From Streptomyces sp. NBC_00878 (GTDB lineage: Bacteria; Actinomycetota; Actinomycetes; Streptomycetales; Streptomycetaceae), in NCBI RefSeq assembly GCF_026341515.1, contig NZ_JAPEOK010000001.1, positions 6,510,001 through 6,574,000 on the forward strand: 64,000 nucleotides of DNA. Direction: 5' to 3'. Position 1 is the stretch's first letter, and every line of letters begins with the position of its first letter. Made by a program: the position numbers and the translations under genes. The notes beneath the pieces are model-generated. The model was not told the DNA's origin. It did not search any database and saw nothing but the letters and a program-made list of their open reading frames with translations. Of this stretch, positions 24,538 to 32,952 are shown piece after piece.

Positions 24538-25850
24538 GTAAGGTCCTGCGCTTCGAGCTCGCTGGTGATGTCCTTGTCCAGCTGCTGGAGACCGGAGGCG
24601 ATGTTGTCGCTGCCGCAGTCGGCGAAGATCTTGTTGAGGCCCTCGGCGGCGGTCTGCTTCACGGCGGTGAAGTCGATGTCCTGCGGGAAGGCGCGGGAGT
24701 CGTTGTCGTACTGCTCCTGCACGGCCTTCCAGCGGTCGTCGCCACGCACCTCGGCCGCGTCGAGGGAGCTGTTCACCGGGACGCGCACGACGGGCTGGGT
24801 GACGCTCTCCATCGCGATCTTCTGGGCCTGCGGCGTGATCAGGAACTCGGCGAGCTTCTTCTGGGCGTCGTTCTTCTTGGAGCCCGCCCCGAGATAGATC
24901 GTCTCGCCGTCGCTCAGCGTGGTGCTGCCCGCGGGACCCTTGGGGGTGGGGATGATCTCGTACTTCTCCTTGCCCAGCTGCTGGTCGAACCCGGAGATCA
25001 TGTACGGGCCGGTGAGCGAGATGCCGGCCGCGCCCTCGTGGAAGTGCGGGGCGTTGGCCGTGGTCGAGGTCAGGGCGCCGGGCTGGACATTGCCCTTGGT
25101 GCAGAACTGCGTCTTGACCCACTTCACCGCGGCGGCCGTGCCCGCCGAGTCGATGACGCTCTCGTACTTCCCCTGGCCGGTCTTCTTGACGAAGTCGCCG
25201 CCGCCCTGCCAGATGTACGAGGCCGCCCACCAGGCGAGGTAGCCACGCTCGGTGGAACCGGGCACGACCATGCCGTAGGTGTCTTTCTTGCCGTTTCCGT
25301 CGGGGTCCTTCGTGGCGAACGCGGTCGCGACCTTCGTGAGGTCGTCCCAGGTCTGGGGGACGTCGAGGCCGAGCTTCTTCAGCCAGTCCTTGCGGATGTA
25401 CGTGTTGAACGCCTGGCGGGAGAAGGGCACTCCGTAGGTCTTGCCGTCCGCGCCCAGGGCGTATTTCCAGTTGGCGGGGGAGATGCTCTTGCCGCCCGCG
25501 ACCGACGCGGGGTCGATGGGCAGCAGCAGGCCCTGCGACTGGTAAGTGCCCAGCGCGGAGGCGTCGTTGATGAAGACATCGGGCAGGTCCTTGGACGAGG
25601 CACGCGCCTGGAGCTGCTTGTCGAACTCGATGACGGGCTGGTAATCGACCTTGATGCCCGTCTTCTTGGTGAAGGCGGCGAAGACCTTCTTGTACGTGGC
25701 GGCCGGCTCGGGTGCACTACGGGTCCAGACCTCCAGCGGGGCGTCGGCGTTCGACGAGTCGTCGTTCCCCGAACCACAGGCGGTGAGACCGGCGAAGAGA
25801 CCCGTCACGGCGAGCACGGCGACCGGCACGCGGGTGGAAGGTATACGCAT
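24534..25850 (-). CDS. Sugar-binding lipoprotein of ABC transporter
   Basis: A 438-residue receptor with a clear lipoprotein signal (MRIPSTRVPVAVLAVTGLFA, lipobox LTAC) and a type I solute-binding fold (PLEVWTRSAPEPAATYKKVF, PDVFINDASALG, EGAAGISLTGPYM). It should deliver a uronate or other sugar to the two permeases downstream. ATG 25850 has GGAGCG just upstream. The last codon and stop (ACT TGA) touch the end of the IS200/IS605-type insertion, so the original C-terminus may have been changed by a few residues. Confidence 0.93.
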   Translation of the reverse strand: MRIPSTRVPVAVLAVTGLFAGLTACGSGNDDSSNADAPLEVWTRSAPEPAATYKKVFAAFTKKTGIKVDYQPVIEFDKQLQARASSKDLPDVFINDASALGTYQSQGLLLPIDPASVAGGKSISPANWKYALGADGKTYGVPFSRQAFNTYIRKDWLKKLGLDVPQTWDDLTKVATAFATKDPDGNGKKDTYGMVVPGSTERGYLAWWAASYIWQGGGDFVKKTGQGKYESVIDSAGTAAAVKWVKTQFCTKGNVQPGALTSTTANAPHFHEGAAGISLTGPYMISGFDQQLGKEKYEIIPTPKGPAGSTTLSDGETIYLGAGSKKNDAQKKLAEFLITPQAQKIAMESVTQPVVRVPVNSSLDAAEVRGDDRWKAVQEQYDNDSRAFPQDIDFTAVKQTAAEGLNKIFADCGSDNIASGLQQLDKDITSELEAQDLT

Positions 25851-26235
25851 GGCGCTCCGTTCATGGATGTAAATCGCTTCATGTCTGTGAACGATTGACC
25901 GCACCTTAGGGACCGCCCGTTCACGGGGTCAACAGTTCTGCGCGGGATTGTGACAACGTTATCTACCCTGTCTGCACATGAAGATGACGGACCATCACCA
26001 GCGACTTCTTGCGTCCGGCGGCTCGCGAGGCGGCGCCTGGGAGTCGGTCGACCGAGTCGGGGCAGGAGGCTGTGACTTCTACTCATGTGAAGAGTGTTCA
26101 CGTAGGCGATTCCATCGGCTAGCGTGACGCGGCATCCACCGCCGGACGACGCCCGCCGCGGAGCGGTGCTGCTCATGCGCGTCCGGCTTTCCCCCTGCCC
26201 TTCGAGGGCCCCACCTGGGAGGAACGTACGGCTTC
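25851..26235. promoter_or_regulatory. Divergent promoter region of lipoprotein operon and GH28 gene
   Basis: This 385-base interval has no gene. It contains CGTTCA and TGAACG half-sites at 25858-25893, a further GTTCAC at 25919, and the palindrome ATGTGA-N6-TTCACG at 26085-26102. The same palindrome lies upstream of the glucarate dehydratase gene (32341-32358). No regulator gene sits nearby, so the controlling protein is not known. Confidence 0.5.
26085..26102. promoter_or_regulatory. Candidate operator shared with glucarate dehydratase gene
   Basis: ATGTGA, six bases, TTCACG; the inner part GTGAA-N5-TTCAC is a perfect palindrome. It lies 134 bases before the GH28-like start. The copy at 32341-32358 has identical outer hexamers and a different centre, as expected for two sites of one dimeric regulator. 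Confidence 0.55.
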
Positions 26236-27888
26236 ATGGTGAAACGATTCGAAATCCCTGTCCGAGCCGGGACGAAGAGGAGACGGCGGTCCGTGCGGAC
26301 GCGCCTGCTGCTGGCGCTGTCCGCCGCCTTCGCGACGGTCGCCGCGGTCCTCGGCCTGCCACAGACGGCGCTGGCCGCCCCCGCCGCGGTGCAGGTGTAT
26401 CCGGTGCCCTCGATCTACGAGGCCTCCGCCGACTACCGGCTCACCGCGAACGGGCAGAACGTGCCCGTCACCCGCTACCCGGGCTACGACATCGCCCAGT
26501 TCTCCATCGGCACCGGCACCGCCGACCTCGCGCTCACCAAGGTCAACAACACCGCGATCGGGTCCTATTCGATAAGCCCCGCCAAGCTGAACCTCACGGG
26601 CACGATCAGCGGCCCCACCCTGAGGTTCACCGTGCCGAACCACGAGTACCTCATCGTCAGGCTGGACGGCCGCCCCAAGCTCGTCATCGCCATCGACCCC
26701 GCCGAGACCAACCGGCCGGCGTCCTCGGGCACGGGCATCTTCAACGTACGCAGCGCGCCCTACAACGCCCAGCCGGGGTCGTCCTACTCGACGACGGCCT
26801 TCCAGACCGCGCTCAACGACGCCGCGGCATGGGGCTCGGCCAACGGCAGGCAGGGAACCGTATACGTGCCGGCCGGGGTGTACACGCTCGGCAACCTGTA
26901 CCTGCGCAGCAACCTCGCCCTCTACCTCGAACCCGGCGCCGTGCTCCGCTACACGGGCGAGCGCGCACACTACGACGTCCACTGGCACAAGGACTCGCAG
27001 GGGCGCGACATCACCTGGTTCCTGTCGACCCGCTACTCGTCCGAGAACATCTCGATCTACGGACGAGGGATCATCGACGGGAACGGGAAGGCGTCGCTCG
27101 CGCCCAGCAACCTCGGCGTGAACCTGCTGACCCCGATCTACACGAAGAACTTCAGCGTGGACGGGATCACGTTCCGGGAGTCCAGCAGCTGGGCGATCAT
27201 GCCGACGAGGTCGTCCGACATGAGCTTCCGCAACATCAAGATGTTCAACCGGTTCGACATGGGCGAGAACGATGGCATCGATGTCATGGAGTCCACCGGG
27301 GTCCAGGTCACCCACGCCATCGGCATCGGCCTCGACGATCCGTTCAGCACCAAGACCTGGGCCAACGACGTGGACCTCTTCCGCCAGGTGCCGGGCGACC
27401 CGAGGCCCTTGCAGGACGTCGTCTTCGACGACCTCGTCTCCTGGACGTACTGCTACGGCGTCAAGGTCGGCCAGGGCGTGATCCAGTCCCAGACCGGGGT
27501 CACGTTCAGGAACGTCGTCGTGCACGACGCGGCGGTGGGCATCGGAATCCACCACAAGTACGGCTCGGCGCCCGCCACCGGCATCCGGTTCGAGAACATC
27601 GACATCGAGAACCTGAGCTTCACCAACGACAGCAACCGCACCTGGCTCGCGCTCTGGACCGGCAACGCTCGGGGCGTCGGCCCGGTCAGGGATGTCACGC
27701 TGTCGAACATCAAGGTGCGCGGCGCGGTTACCACTCCCGCCCGGATCAACGGCCAGCCGGGCGCGCCCATCAGTGACGTCGTGCTGCGCAACGTACAGAT
27801 GCCCGGCAGCTCCACGCCGGCCACGACGCTGGCGCAGATGAAACTGACCAACCTGTCCGACTACGGGACGATCACCATCCAGCCCTAG
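26236..27888 (+). CDS. Secreted GH28-like polysaccharide hydrolase
   Basis: A 550-residue protein with a Sec signal (basic KRRRRSVRTR, hydrophobic stretch, cleavage near ALAAP at about residue 48) and a right-handed parallel beta-helix. Positions typical of polygalacturonase-type catalysis are NDGIDVMES and GIGLDDPFSTK (about residues 345-375), which supply the aspartates; the usual GHG is replaced by YGVKVG. It may act on pectic or other uronate-containing glycans and feed the catabolic genes around it. It is divergent from the transporter operon and followed by a strong terminator. Exact substrate uncertain. Confidence 0.8.
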   Translation: MVKRFEIPVRAGTKRRRRSVRTRLLLALSAAFATVAAVLGLPQTALAAPAAVQVYPVPSIYEASADYRLTANGQNVPVTRYPGYDIAQFSIGTGTADLALTKVNNTAIGSYSISPAKLNLTGTISGPTLRFTVPNHEYLIVRLDGRPKLVIAIDPAETNRPASSGTGIFNVRSAPYNAQPGSSYSTTAFQTALNDAAAWGSANGRQGTVYVPAGVYTLGNLYLRSNLALYLEPGAVLRYTGERAHYDVHWHKDSQGRDITWFLSTRYSSENISIYGRGIIDGNGKASLAPSNLGVNLLTPIYTKNFSVDGITFRESSSWAIMPTRSSDMSFRNIKMFNRFDMGENDGIDVMESTGVQVTHAIGIGLDDPFSTKTWANDVDLFRQVPGDPRPLQDVVFDDLVSWTYCYGVKVGQGVIQSQTGVTFRNVVVHDAAVGIGIHHKYGSAPATGIRFENIDIENLSFTNDSNRTWLALWTGNARGVGPVRDVTLSNIKVRGAVTTPARINGQPGAPISDVVLRNVQMPGSSTPATTLAQMKLTNLSDYGTITIQP

Positions 27889-27927
27889 CGGTCGAGGCGG
27901 AAGCCTCGGCTGTAGCTGTTGCAGTGG

Positions 27928-27967
27928 CTGATGTGCCCCGGGTCCCATCGGGCCCGGGGCACATCAG
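27928..27967. terminator. Bidirectional terminator between convergent genes
   Basis: A perfect 15-bp stem (CTGATGTGCCCCGGG with its complement) and a 10-base loop, between the GH28-like gene ending at 27888 and the isomerase gene ending at 28012 on the other strand. Confidence 0.85.
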
Positions 27968-28011
27968 CGCGTTGGCACGTCGGCGCGGGGCGCATCCGCA
28001 CCTCGGCTCGC

Positions 28012-29478
28012 TCAGAGGACGTTCGCCTGCGTCACCGTACGGAACGGCAGGCCGAGCAGGTCCGCCGTGGCGCGCAGTTCCTTCGCGCGGTGGCCCGTGC
28101 AGATCGTCCAGTGGTGTCCGATGCCGGTGGCCGACCAGGCGTCCGTCCATTCCCCCGGGTCGAAGCCGAAGTCGACGCGCGAGGTCGTGTTGCCGATCTC
28201 CAGGAGCGGGCCGGGGACGACCTCACCCTCGGAGGCGACGAACACGAAGGTCCCGTCGGCCTCCTGGCCGAGACCGAACGTGGTGACGGGCCCGTGCCTG
28301 ACGTCGAACTCGACGCTCACGCCGTAGCCGCGCTTGCCGTGGTAGACACCGAGCCCGCGCAGCAGCGGGTCGCGGGAGCTGATGGCGAGGTGCGCGGGGC
28401 CGTCGTGCCCCATCTCCACCACACCGTCCTCGAAGTTGAGCGCCTGCAGTTCCGTGAAGGAGCCGCCCGCTCCGAGCGTGTCGGCGACGAGCATCGCCAG
28501 GCTGGTGCGCAGCTCGTACTCGCCCGCGACCGGGATGCCCCGTGCGGTGAGGAGCGAGGCGCCGAGGATCATTCCGGCGCCAAGCCGTTCGTGGATCTCA
28601 CCTTCCAGACCGCGGTGGTAGTACGCCACGCTGTCGAGCGCGAAGTCCTCGACCAGGCGGTCGAGTCCGAGCGAGACCCGGGCGGCCCAGCCGAGGTCGT
28701 CCTCGTCGACGGACGCGTCGAGGGTGAACAGCTTCCTGGCCAGCGCGACCCGGTCCGCCGCCTCGTCGTCCCGCACGGCGGCCGTCCGTACGCGGAGGTC
28801 GTCGAACTCCAACACCTCCATGTGGCCGCCCAGTTGGGTGGAGACCAGCGTCATGTCGGTCGAGACGTCGAGCATGCCGGGGTAGAGGTGTCCCATCAGA
28901 CCGTGCCGCCCGTGGCGCAGCACACCGCGCACCGCCGCGGCGGAGATCCAGCGTCCGATGCGGGCCCAGGCGTTGTCGTCGTGCAGGTGCCCGGAGACGG
29001 ACCGGAAGGGGATGCCGCCGCGCCGGAAGACGTTGGCTATCTCGGGCAGCGGGCACTGGCCGCAGTAGGCGAGCCATTTGCCCGTGTCCGTCGAGGCATG
29101 GTCCATCGCCTTCGTCGGCTGCAGGTCGATGACCAGGACCGGCGCGCCCGTGCGTTGCGCGATCGGCAGCACCATGGAAGCCGTCAGATACGTGGTCAGG
29201 AACGTCACCACGATGTCGCAGTCGGCCACGCGCAGCGTCTCGGCCGCCTTCGCCGCGTCGTGCGGATCGGAGATGAAGCCCGCGTCCACGACGTCGCAGC
29301 CCATGTCCTCGAACCGGCCTGTCACGAACCGCGCGGATGCGCGGAGTTGGTCGAGCAGACCCGGGAACTGCGGCCAGTACGCGCCGAGTCCACCGGCTAC
29401 GAGGCCGACGCGGGTGCGCCGCCGGGTGATACGGGCGAGCGACTCGCCGATCGGGGCTTGCTCGTGGGTGTCACTCAT
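28012..29478 (-). CDS. L-fucose/L-arabinose isomerase-family protein
   Basis: A 488-residue cytoplasmic protein with the layout of the L-arabinose/L-fucose isomerase superfamily: an N-terminal Rossmann-like part (RVGLVAGGLGAYWPQFPGLL), CDIVVTFLTTYLTASMV, GHLYPGMLDVSTDMT, and metal-site region LEGEIHERLGAGMILG, with conserved ELQALNFEDG and GHHWTICTGH near the end. It would interconvert an aldose and ketose. It is downstream of the unassigned 429-residue gene and the glucarate dehydratase gene, all on the - strand. The exact sugar cannot be told. Confidence 0.82.
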   Translation of the reverse strand: MSDTHEQAPIGESLARITRRRTRVGLVAGGLGAYWPQFPGLLDQLRASARFVTGRFEDMGCDVVDAGFISDPHDAAKAAETLRVADCDIVVTFLTTYLTASMVLPIAQRTGAPVLVIDLQPTKAMDHASTDTGKWLAYCGQCPLPEIANVFRRGGIPFRSVSGHLHDDNAWARIGRWISAAAVRGVLRHGRHGLMGHLYPGMLDVSTDMTLVSTQLGGHMEVLEFDDLRVRTAAVRDDEAADRVALARKLFTLDASVDEDDLGWAARVSLGLDRLVEDFALDSVAYYHRGLEGEIHERLGAGMILGASLLTARGIPVAGEYELRTSLAMLVADTLGAGGSFTELQALNFEDGVVEMGHDGPAHLAISSRDPLLRGLGVYHGKRGYGVSVEFDVRHGPVTTFGLGQEADGTFVFVASEGEVVPGPLLEIGNTTSRVDFGFDPGEWTDAWSATGIGHHWTICTGHRAKELRATADLLGLPFRTVTQANVL

Positions 29479-29544
29479 CGAAGCGTGCCTCTCTGGTCGG
29501 GCGGGGGCGGGCGGGGCAGACGGGGTTGGGCGGGGGTGGTCGAC

Positions 29545-30834
29545 TCAGGCAGCGCGCGCTGAACCCAGGCCGTCCGCGTACCGCACGGCGTCGAGGGTCT
29601 CGTCGAGCCGGGCGGCGGGGACGTACTGGCCGAAGGTGTCGTTGCCGAAGAACGAGACCCCGTCGACGTGCGCGGCGTGCTGCCGCAGGACGTCCCGCTG
29701 GTAGACGTACGAGCGCCGGTCGTCGAGATGTGTGCGGTACCAGTACCAGGGGTCGACGAAGTCCAGGCCGAACAGAACCCGCGGACCCTCGGTCCCGCTG
29801 GTCCCGCTGGTCCCGCTGGTCCCGCCGGTTCCGGCAGCCGACAGGGCCGCCTTGCTCAGGAGGTTGGGCACGATCTCCGTGCGTTCGACGAGGACCGCGA
29901 ACGTGGATACGAGGACGGCGTCGAGCGTCGCGTAGCAGGCGTCCGTCATTCCCCAGGCCTCGCGCTCGACCTCCGCGCGCCAGTAGGTGTCCATCCAGTA
30001 CACGAGACGGCCGTCCATCCGCGCGCGCATCTGGAGGAAGAAGCGTTCGATGCCCGCGACCCGTTCGGGCGTCAGCTTCCGGGCGTTGTCGGGATGCCAG
30101 AAGCCGATCAGCCCGAACTGGTTGCCGAGCATCACCCCGTCGAGGCCGAAGTCGTCGACGAACGCGGCGGTCTGGGCCGCGACGAAGTCACCGGCGGGCA
30201 CACCGGCCGGGACGCCGTCGGGGAAGGCACGGTACGGACGTGGGTCGGCGGCCAGCGGCAGCGTGACGTCGATGACGCCGGGAATCATGTGTCCGCCGGC
30301 GTCCGCGGCGGCCGACGACACCTCAGGGTGCCGTTCGGTCTTCCACTCGCTGCGGCAGAACTCGGGGCCGGGTTCCAGGTATTCGAGCAGCCGCAGCCGC
30401 ACACCGCGGCGCTCGGCGACCCGTCGTACGGCCGCGTACACGCCTGCCAGCAGGTCGTAGTCCATGGGCTGCTCGGACAGGGTGAACATGGGGCCCGCCG
30501 AATAGGGGTTGGCCGAGCGCTCGCCCCCTTCCCGTACGCGCGTCAGCCAGTCGGCGTTGTGGCTGCGGGCGAGTCTGGCGGGACCGCCCGGCTCGGTGTC
30601 GGCCGCGTAGCAGTTGTAGCGGGCCCAGTCGAAGCGTTCGTCGCGCCGCCCGGTGTAGTTGAGGATGTGGTCGCCGTTGCCCGCGCAGAAGACGAGGGTG
30701 AGGTCGCGGTCCGCCGTCCAGGCCGCGTGGTGGTCGAAGAATGCCTCGATGCCGGATCCGGGGTCGGCCAGGTCGTCGAAGACCTTCGGCGTGAGCCACA
30801 GGCACGCTTCGAGGCGGGCGCGGGAGTGCGTCAC
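29545..30834 (-). CDS. Unassigned protein in the sugar-acid cluster, barrel-like
   Basis: A 429-residue soluble protein without signal peptide. Alternating beta strands and helices with aromatic- and acid-rich strand ends (LTLVFCAGNGDHIL, VRLRLLEYLEPGPEFCRSEW, GVMLGNQFGLIGFW, RLVYWMDTYWRAEVE, VLFGLDFVDPWYWY) suggest a TIM-barrel glycosidase or isomerase, but I recognise no family. Acidic residues at several strand ends could be catalytic. A Gly-Thr-Ser repeat (about residues 336-347) is encoded by a 9-bp tandem repeat. Context, between a sugar isomerase and a glucarate dehydratase, implies carbohydrate metabolism. Confidence 0.8.
   Translation of the reverse strand: MTHSRARLEACLWLTPKVFDDLADPGSGIEAFFDHHAAWTADRDLTLVFCAGNGDHILNYTGRRDERFDWARYNCYAADTEPGGPARLARSHNADWLTRVREGGERSANPYSAGPMFTLSEQPMDYDLLAGVYAAVRRVAERRGVRLRLLEYLEPGPEFCRSEWKTERHPEVSSAAADAGGHMIPGVIDVTLPLAADPRPYRAFPDGVPAGVPAGDFVAAQTAAFVDDFGLDGVMLGNQFGLIGFWHPDNARKLTPERVAGIERFFLQMRARMDGRLVYWMDTYWRAEVEREAWGMTDACYATLDAVLVSTFAVLVERTEIVPNLLSKAALSAAGTGGTSGTSGTSGTEGPRVLFGLDFVDPWYWYRTHLDDRRSYVYQRDVLRQHAAHVDGVSFFGNDTFGQYVPAARLDETLDAVRYADGLGSARAA
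29791..29826. repeat. Four tandem copies of a 9-bp unit in the 429-residue gene
   Basis: GGTCCCGCT repeated three times plus a fourth copy with one change. On the - strand it encodes Gly-Thr-Ser triplets in a surface loop. Likely slippage product. Confidence 0.85.
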
Positions 30835-30975
30835 GGCAGGGGTTCCTCATCGGTTGGTTCGGGGAGCCGGCCGTGCGCCGGGCTCATGCGAGGTGCGGGC
30901 GGGCCGCGTGGCGGGTGTGGCATGTGCGGGAGGTGCGGGCGGGCTCCGCGAGATATGCCGCCGTGGGGCGGCCCG

Positions 30976-31062
30976 GCCCGCGGCGGTCACCAGCGGGGCA
31001 GTCACCGGCGCGGCAGCCATTACGCGGCAGCCAACGCGGCAGTCACCAGCGCGGCAGTCCAG
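30976..31062. repeat. Degenerate tandem repeats between two sugar-acid genes
   Basis: Within the 208-base gap between the 429-residue gene and the glucarate dehydratase gene, the motif GCGGCAGTCACC or GCGGCAGCC recurs about six times with spacings near 12-15 bases. No frame or hairpin explains it. Part lies just inside the 3' end of the dehydratase gene. Confidence 0.6.
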
Positions 31063-32299
31063 GGTCGTACGCGGGGTCCACGCGCCTCATGTACGCGGTG
31101 TCGTCACGGCGTTCGCGGCCGGACTCCAGGTAGGCGCGGTGGAGCCGGTCGAGGGCTTCGTGGTCGAGTTCGACGCCCAGGCCGGGACCGGTGGGCACCC
31201 GCACGCTTCCCTGGGCGAACCGCAGGGCTCCGGGCTTGACCACATCGTGCTCGGCGTTCCACGGGTAGTGGGTGTCGCAGGCATAGGTGAGCTCGGGCAC
31301 GGTGGCGGCGAGGTGGGTCATCGCGGCCAGGCTGATGCCCAGATGCGAGTTGGAGTGCATGGAGAGGCCGATGCCCAACGCCTCGCACAGCACGGCCAGT
31401 TCACGGCTGCGCCGCAGACCGCCCCAGAGGTGGTGGTCGAGCAGCAGCACCTGGACGGCGTCGTGCCGCACGGCCGGCCGGACGTGCTCCACATTCGACA
31501 CGATCATGTTGGTCGCGAGCGGCATGTCCGCCGAGCGCGCGACCTCCCCCATCCCCGCGATGCCGGGCGTGGGGTCCTCCAGATATTCGAGTACGCCGGT
31601 CAGCTCACGGGCGACCCGGCGGGAAGTCTCCACGCTCCACGCCGCGTTGGGGTCGATGCGCAGCGGCAGTCCGGGAAAGGCGGCGGCGAGGGCGCGGACG
31701 GCGGCGATCTCCTGGTCGGGCGGGAAGACACCGCCCTTGAGCTTGAGGGAGCCGAAGCCGTACAGGTCGATCATCCGGCGCGCCTGGTCGACCAGCCCGT
31801 CCGGGTCGAGCGCCGCGCCCCACTCGTCGGCGAGGGCGGGCCTTCCGTCGAGCGGCGGGTGCTCGGCCCACTTGTAGAAGAGGTAGCCGCTGTACGGGAC
31901 CGCGTCGCGGACCGCCCCGCCGAGCAGATCGCTGACCGAGCGGCCGGTCAGCTTCCCCTGGGCGTCCAGCATGGCGACCTCCAGCGGGGACCACGCCGAG
32001 TCACGTTCCTCGACTCGCGAGGTCTCGACCGGCGATGTCCCCGCGCGCAGCGCGTCGTGCACGGCGTGGCGCGCGCGTCCCGTGGCGAAGACGTCCAGCC
32101 CGCGCACCGCGTCCGCGGCGGCACGGAGCCGTTCGGTCTCGGTGCGTCCGCCGGGACATTCGCCCAGGCCGACGGTGCCGTCCTCAAGATGAAGCTGTAC
32201 GACGCAGCGCAGCACCAAGGGCTCGTGCACGCCCGTGCTGTTGAGCAGCGGCGGGTCGCCGAAGGCGATGGGCGTAACGGTGACGTCGACGATCTTCAT
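31043..32299 (-). CDS. gudD: Glucarate dehydratase-like enolase-superfamily enzyme
   Basis: A 418-residue enzyme that should remove water from D-glucarate or a related aldarate to give 5-keto-4-deoxyglucarate. Typical glucarate dehydratase features are DPPLLNSTGVHEP at the start, the catalytic KLKGGVFPPDQE lysines, DPNAAWS and EDPT metal ligands, PLATNMIVSN, and the late GLSMHSNSHLGIS and DTHYPW strands. ATG 32299 has GGAG five bases upstream; the frame continues 13 codons further. It is the first gene of a - strand unit with the 429-residue protein and the isomerase, and its product would be the substrate of the kdgD-like enzyme at 21-22 kb. Confidence 0.9.
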   Translation of the reverse strand: MKIVDVTVTPIAFGDPPLLNSTGVHEPLVLRCVVQLHLEDGTVGLGECPGGRTETERLRAAADAVRGLDVFATGRARHAVHDALRAGTSPVETSRVEERDSAWSPLEVAMLDAQGKLTGRSVSDLLGGAVRDAVPYSGYLFYKWAEHPPLDGRPALADEWGAALDPDGLVDQARRMIDLYGFGSLKLKGGVFPPDQEIAAVRALAAAFPGLPLRIDPNAAWSVETSRRVARELTGVLEYLEDPTPGIAGMGEVARSADMPLATNMIVSNVEHVRPAVRHDAVQVLLLDHHLWGGLRRSRELAVLCEALGIGLSMHSNSHLGISLAAMTHLAATVPELTYACDTHYPWNAEHDVVKPGALRFAQGSVRVPTGPGLGVELDHEALDRLHRAYLESGRERRDDTAYMRRVDPAYDPGLPRW

Positions 32300-32340
32300 G
32301 TGATCTCCACCCACGGTGAGTCCGCCTGATCGGTTCATAT

Positions 32341-32393
32341 ATGTGATACAAGTTCACGCTTACGAAGCTTTGGACGTACGCTAGAAACGTTTC
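32341..32393. promoter_or_regulatory. Candidate operators upstream of the glucarate dehydratase gene
   Basis: ATGTGA-N6-TTCACG at 32341-32358 repeats the hexamers found before the GH28-like gene. GAAACGTTTC at 32384-32393 is a perfect 10-base palindrome of LacI-operator type. Both lie 42-95 bases upstream of the start on the - strand, in an AT-richer patch. Confidence 0.5.
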
Positions 32394-32555
32394 AATCCCT
32401 ACGTCAAGGGCTGTGCCGCCAGCCGTCACGACCTCGAAGAAATCTCGAAGAAATCCGGCTGAGCGTGTCGATCCGGGTGCTCTTCGCTCGACGCACGGGT
32501 GAGAGGGAAGGTGGGACAAGCCCCGCCCCCGTACCGAGAAACTCAGGGAGTCACC

Positions 32556-32912
32556 ATGCCTCGCTACCTGTCGATGATCCGTATCGACGAGCAGAACGCG
32601 CCCGCCGAGGGTCCGAGCGACGCGCTCATGGAGCGGATGGGGGAGCTGATCGAGGAGATGACGAAGGCGGGGGTGCTGCTGGACACGTCGGGCCTGAAGC
32701 CGACCGCCGAGGGGACGCGGGTGCGGTGGGAGGGCGGCGAGATGTCCGTCACCGACGGGCCGTTCACCGAGGCCAAGGAGGTCGTCGGCGGATACGCGAT
32801 GCTGCAGGCCAAGGACATGGCCGAGGCGGTCGAGTGGACCAAGCGGTTCCTCCAGATCCACGAGGCACACTGGACGGTCACCTGCGAGGTCCGGGAAATC
32901 GTCGAAGGCTGA
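32556..32912 (+). CDS. YCII/DGPF-domain protein
   Basis: A 118-residue single-domain YCII-related protein with the diagnostic MSVTDGPFTEAKEVVGGY (residues about 63-80) and a C-terminal alpha-beta end. Such proteins are commonly encoded beside ECF sigma factors with a long C-terminal extension and are proposed to take part in their control; enzymatic activity is not established. ATG 32556 follows GGGAG. It ends 40 bases before the sigma factor gene. Confidence 0.9.
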   Translation: MPRYLSMIRIDEQNAPAEGPSDALMERMGELIEEMTKAGVLLDTSGLKPTAEGTRVRWEGGEMSVTDGPFTEAKEVVGGYAMLQAKDMAEAVEWTKRFLQIHEAHWTVTCEVREIVEG

Positions 32913-32952
32913 GCCTTGGTCGTACGGGCCCGGGGGTGTCTGATGGTGGAAC

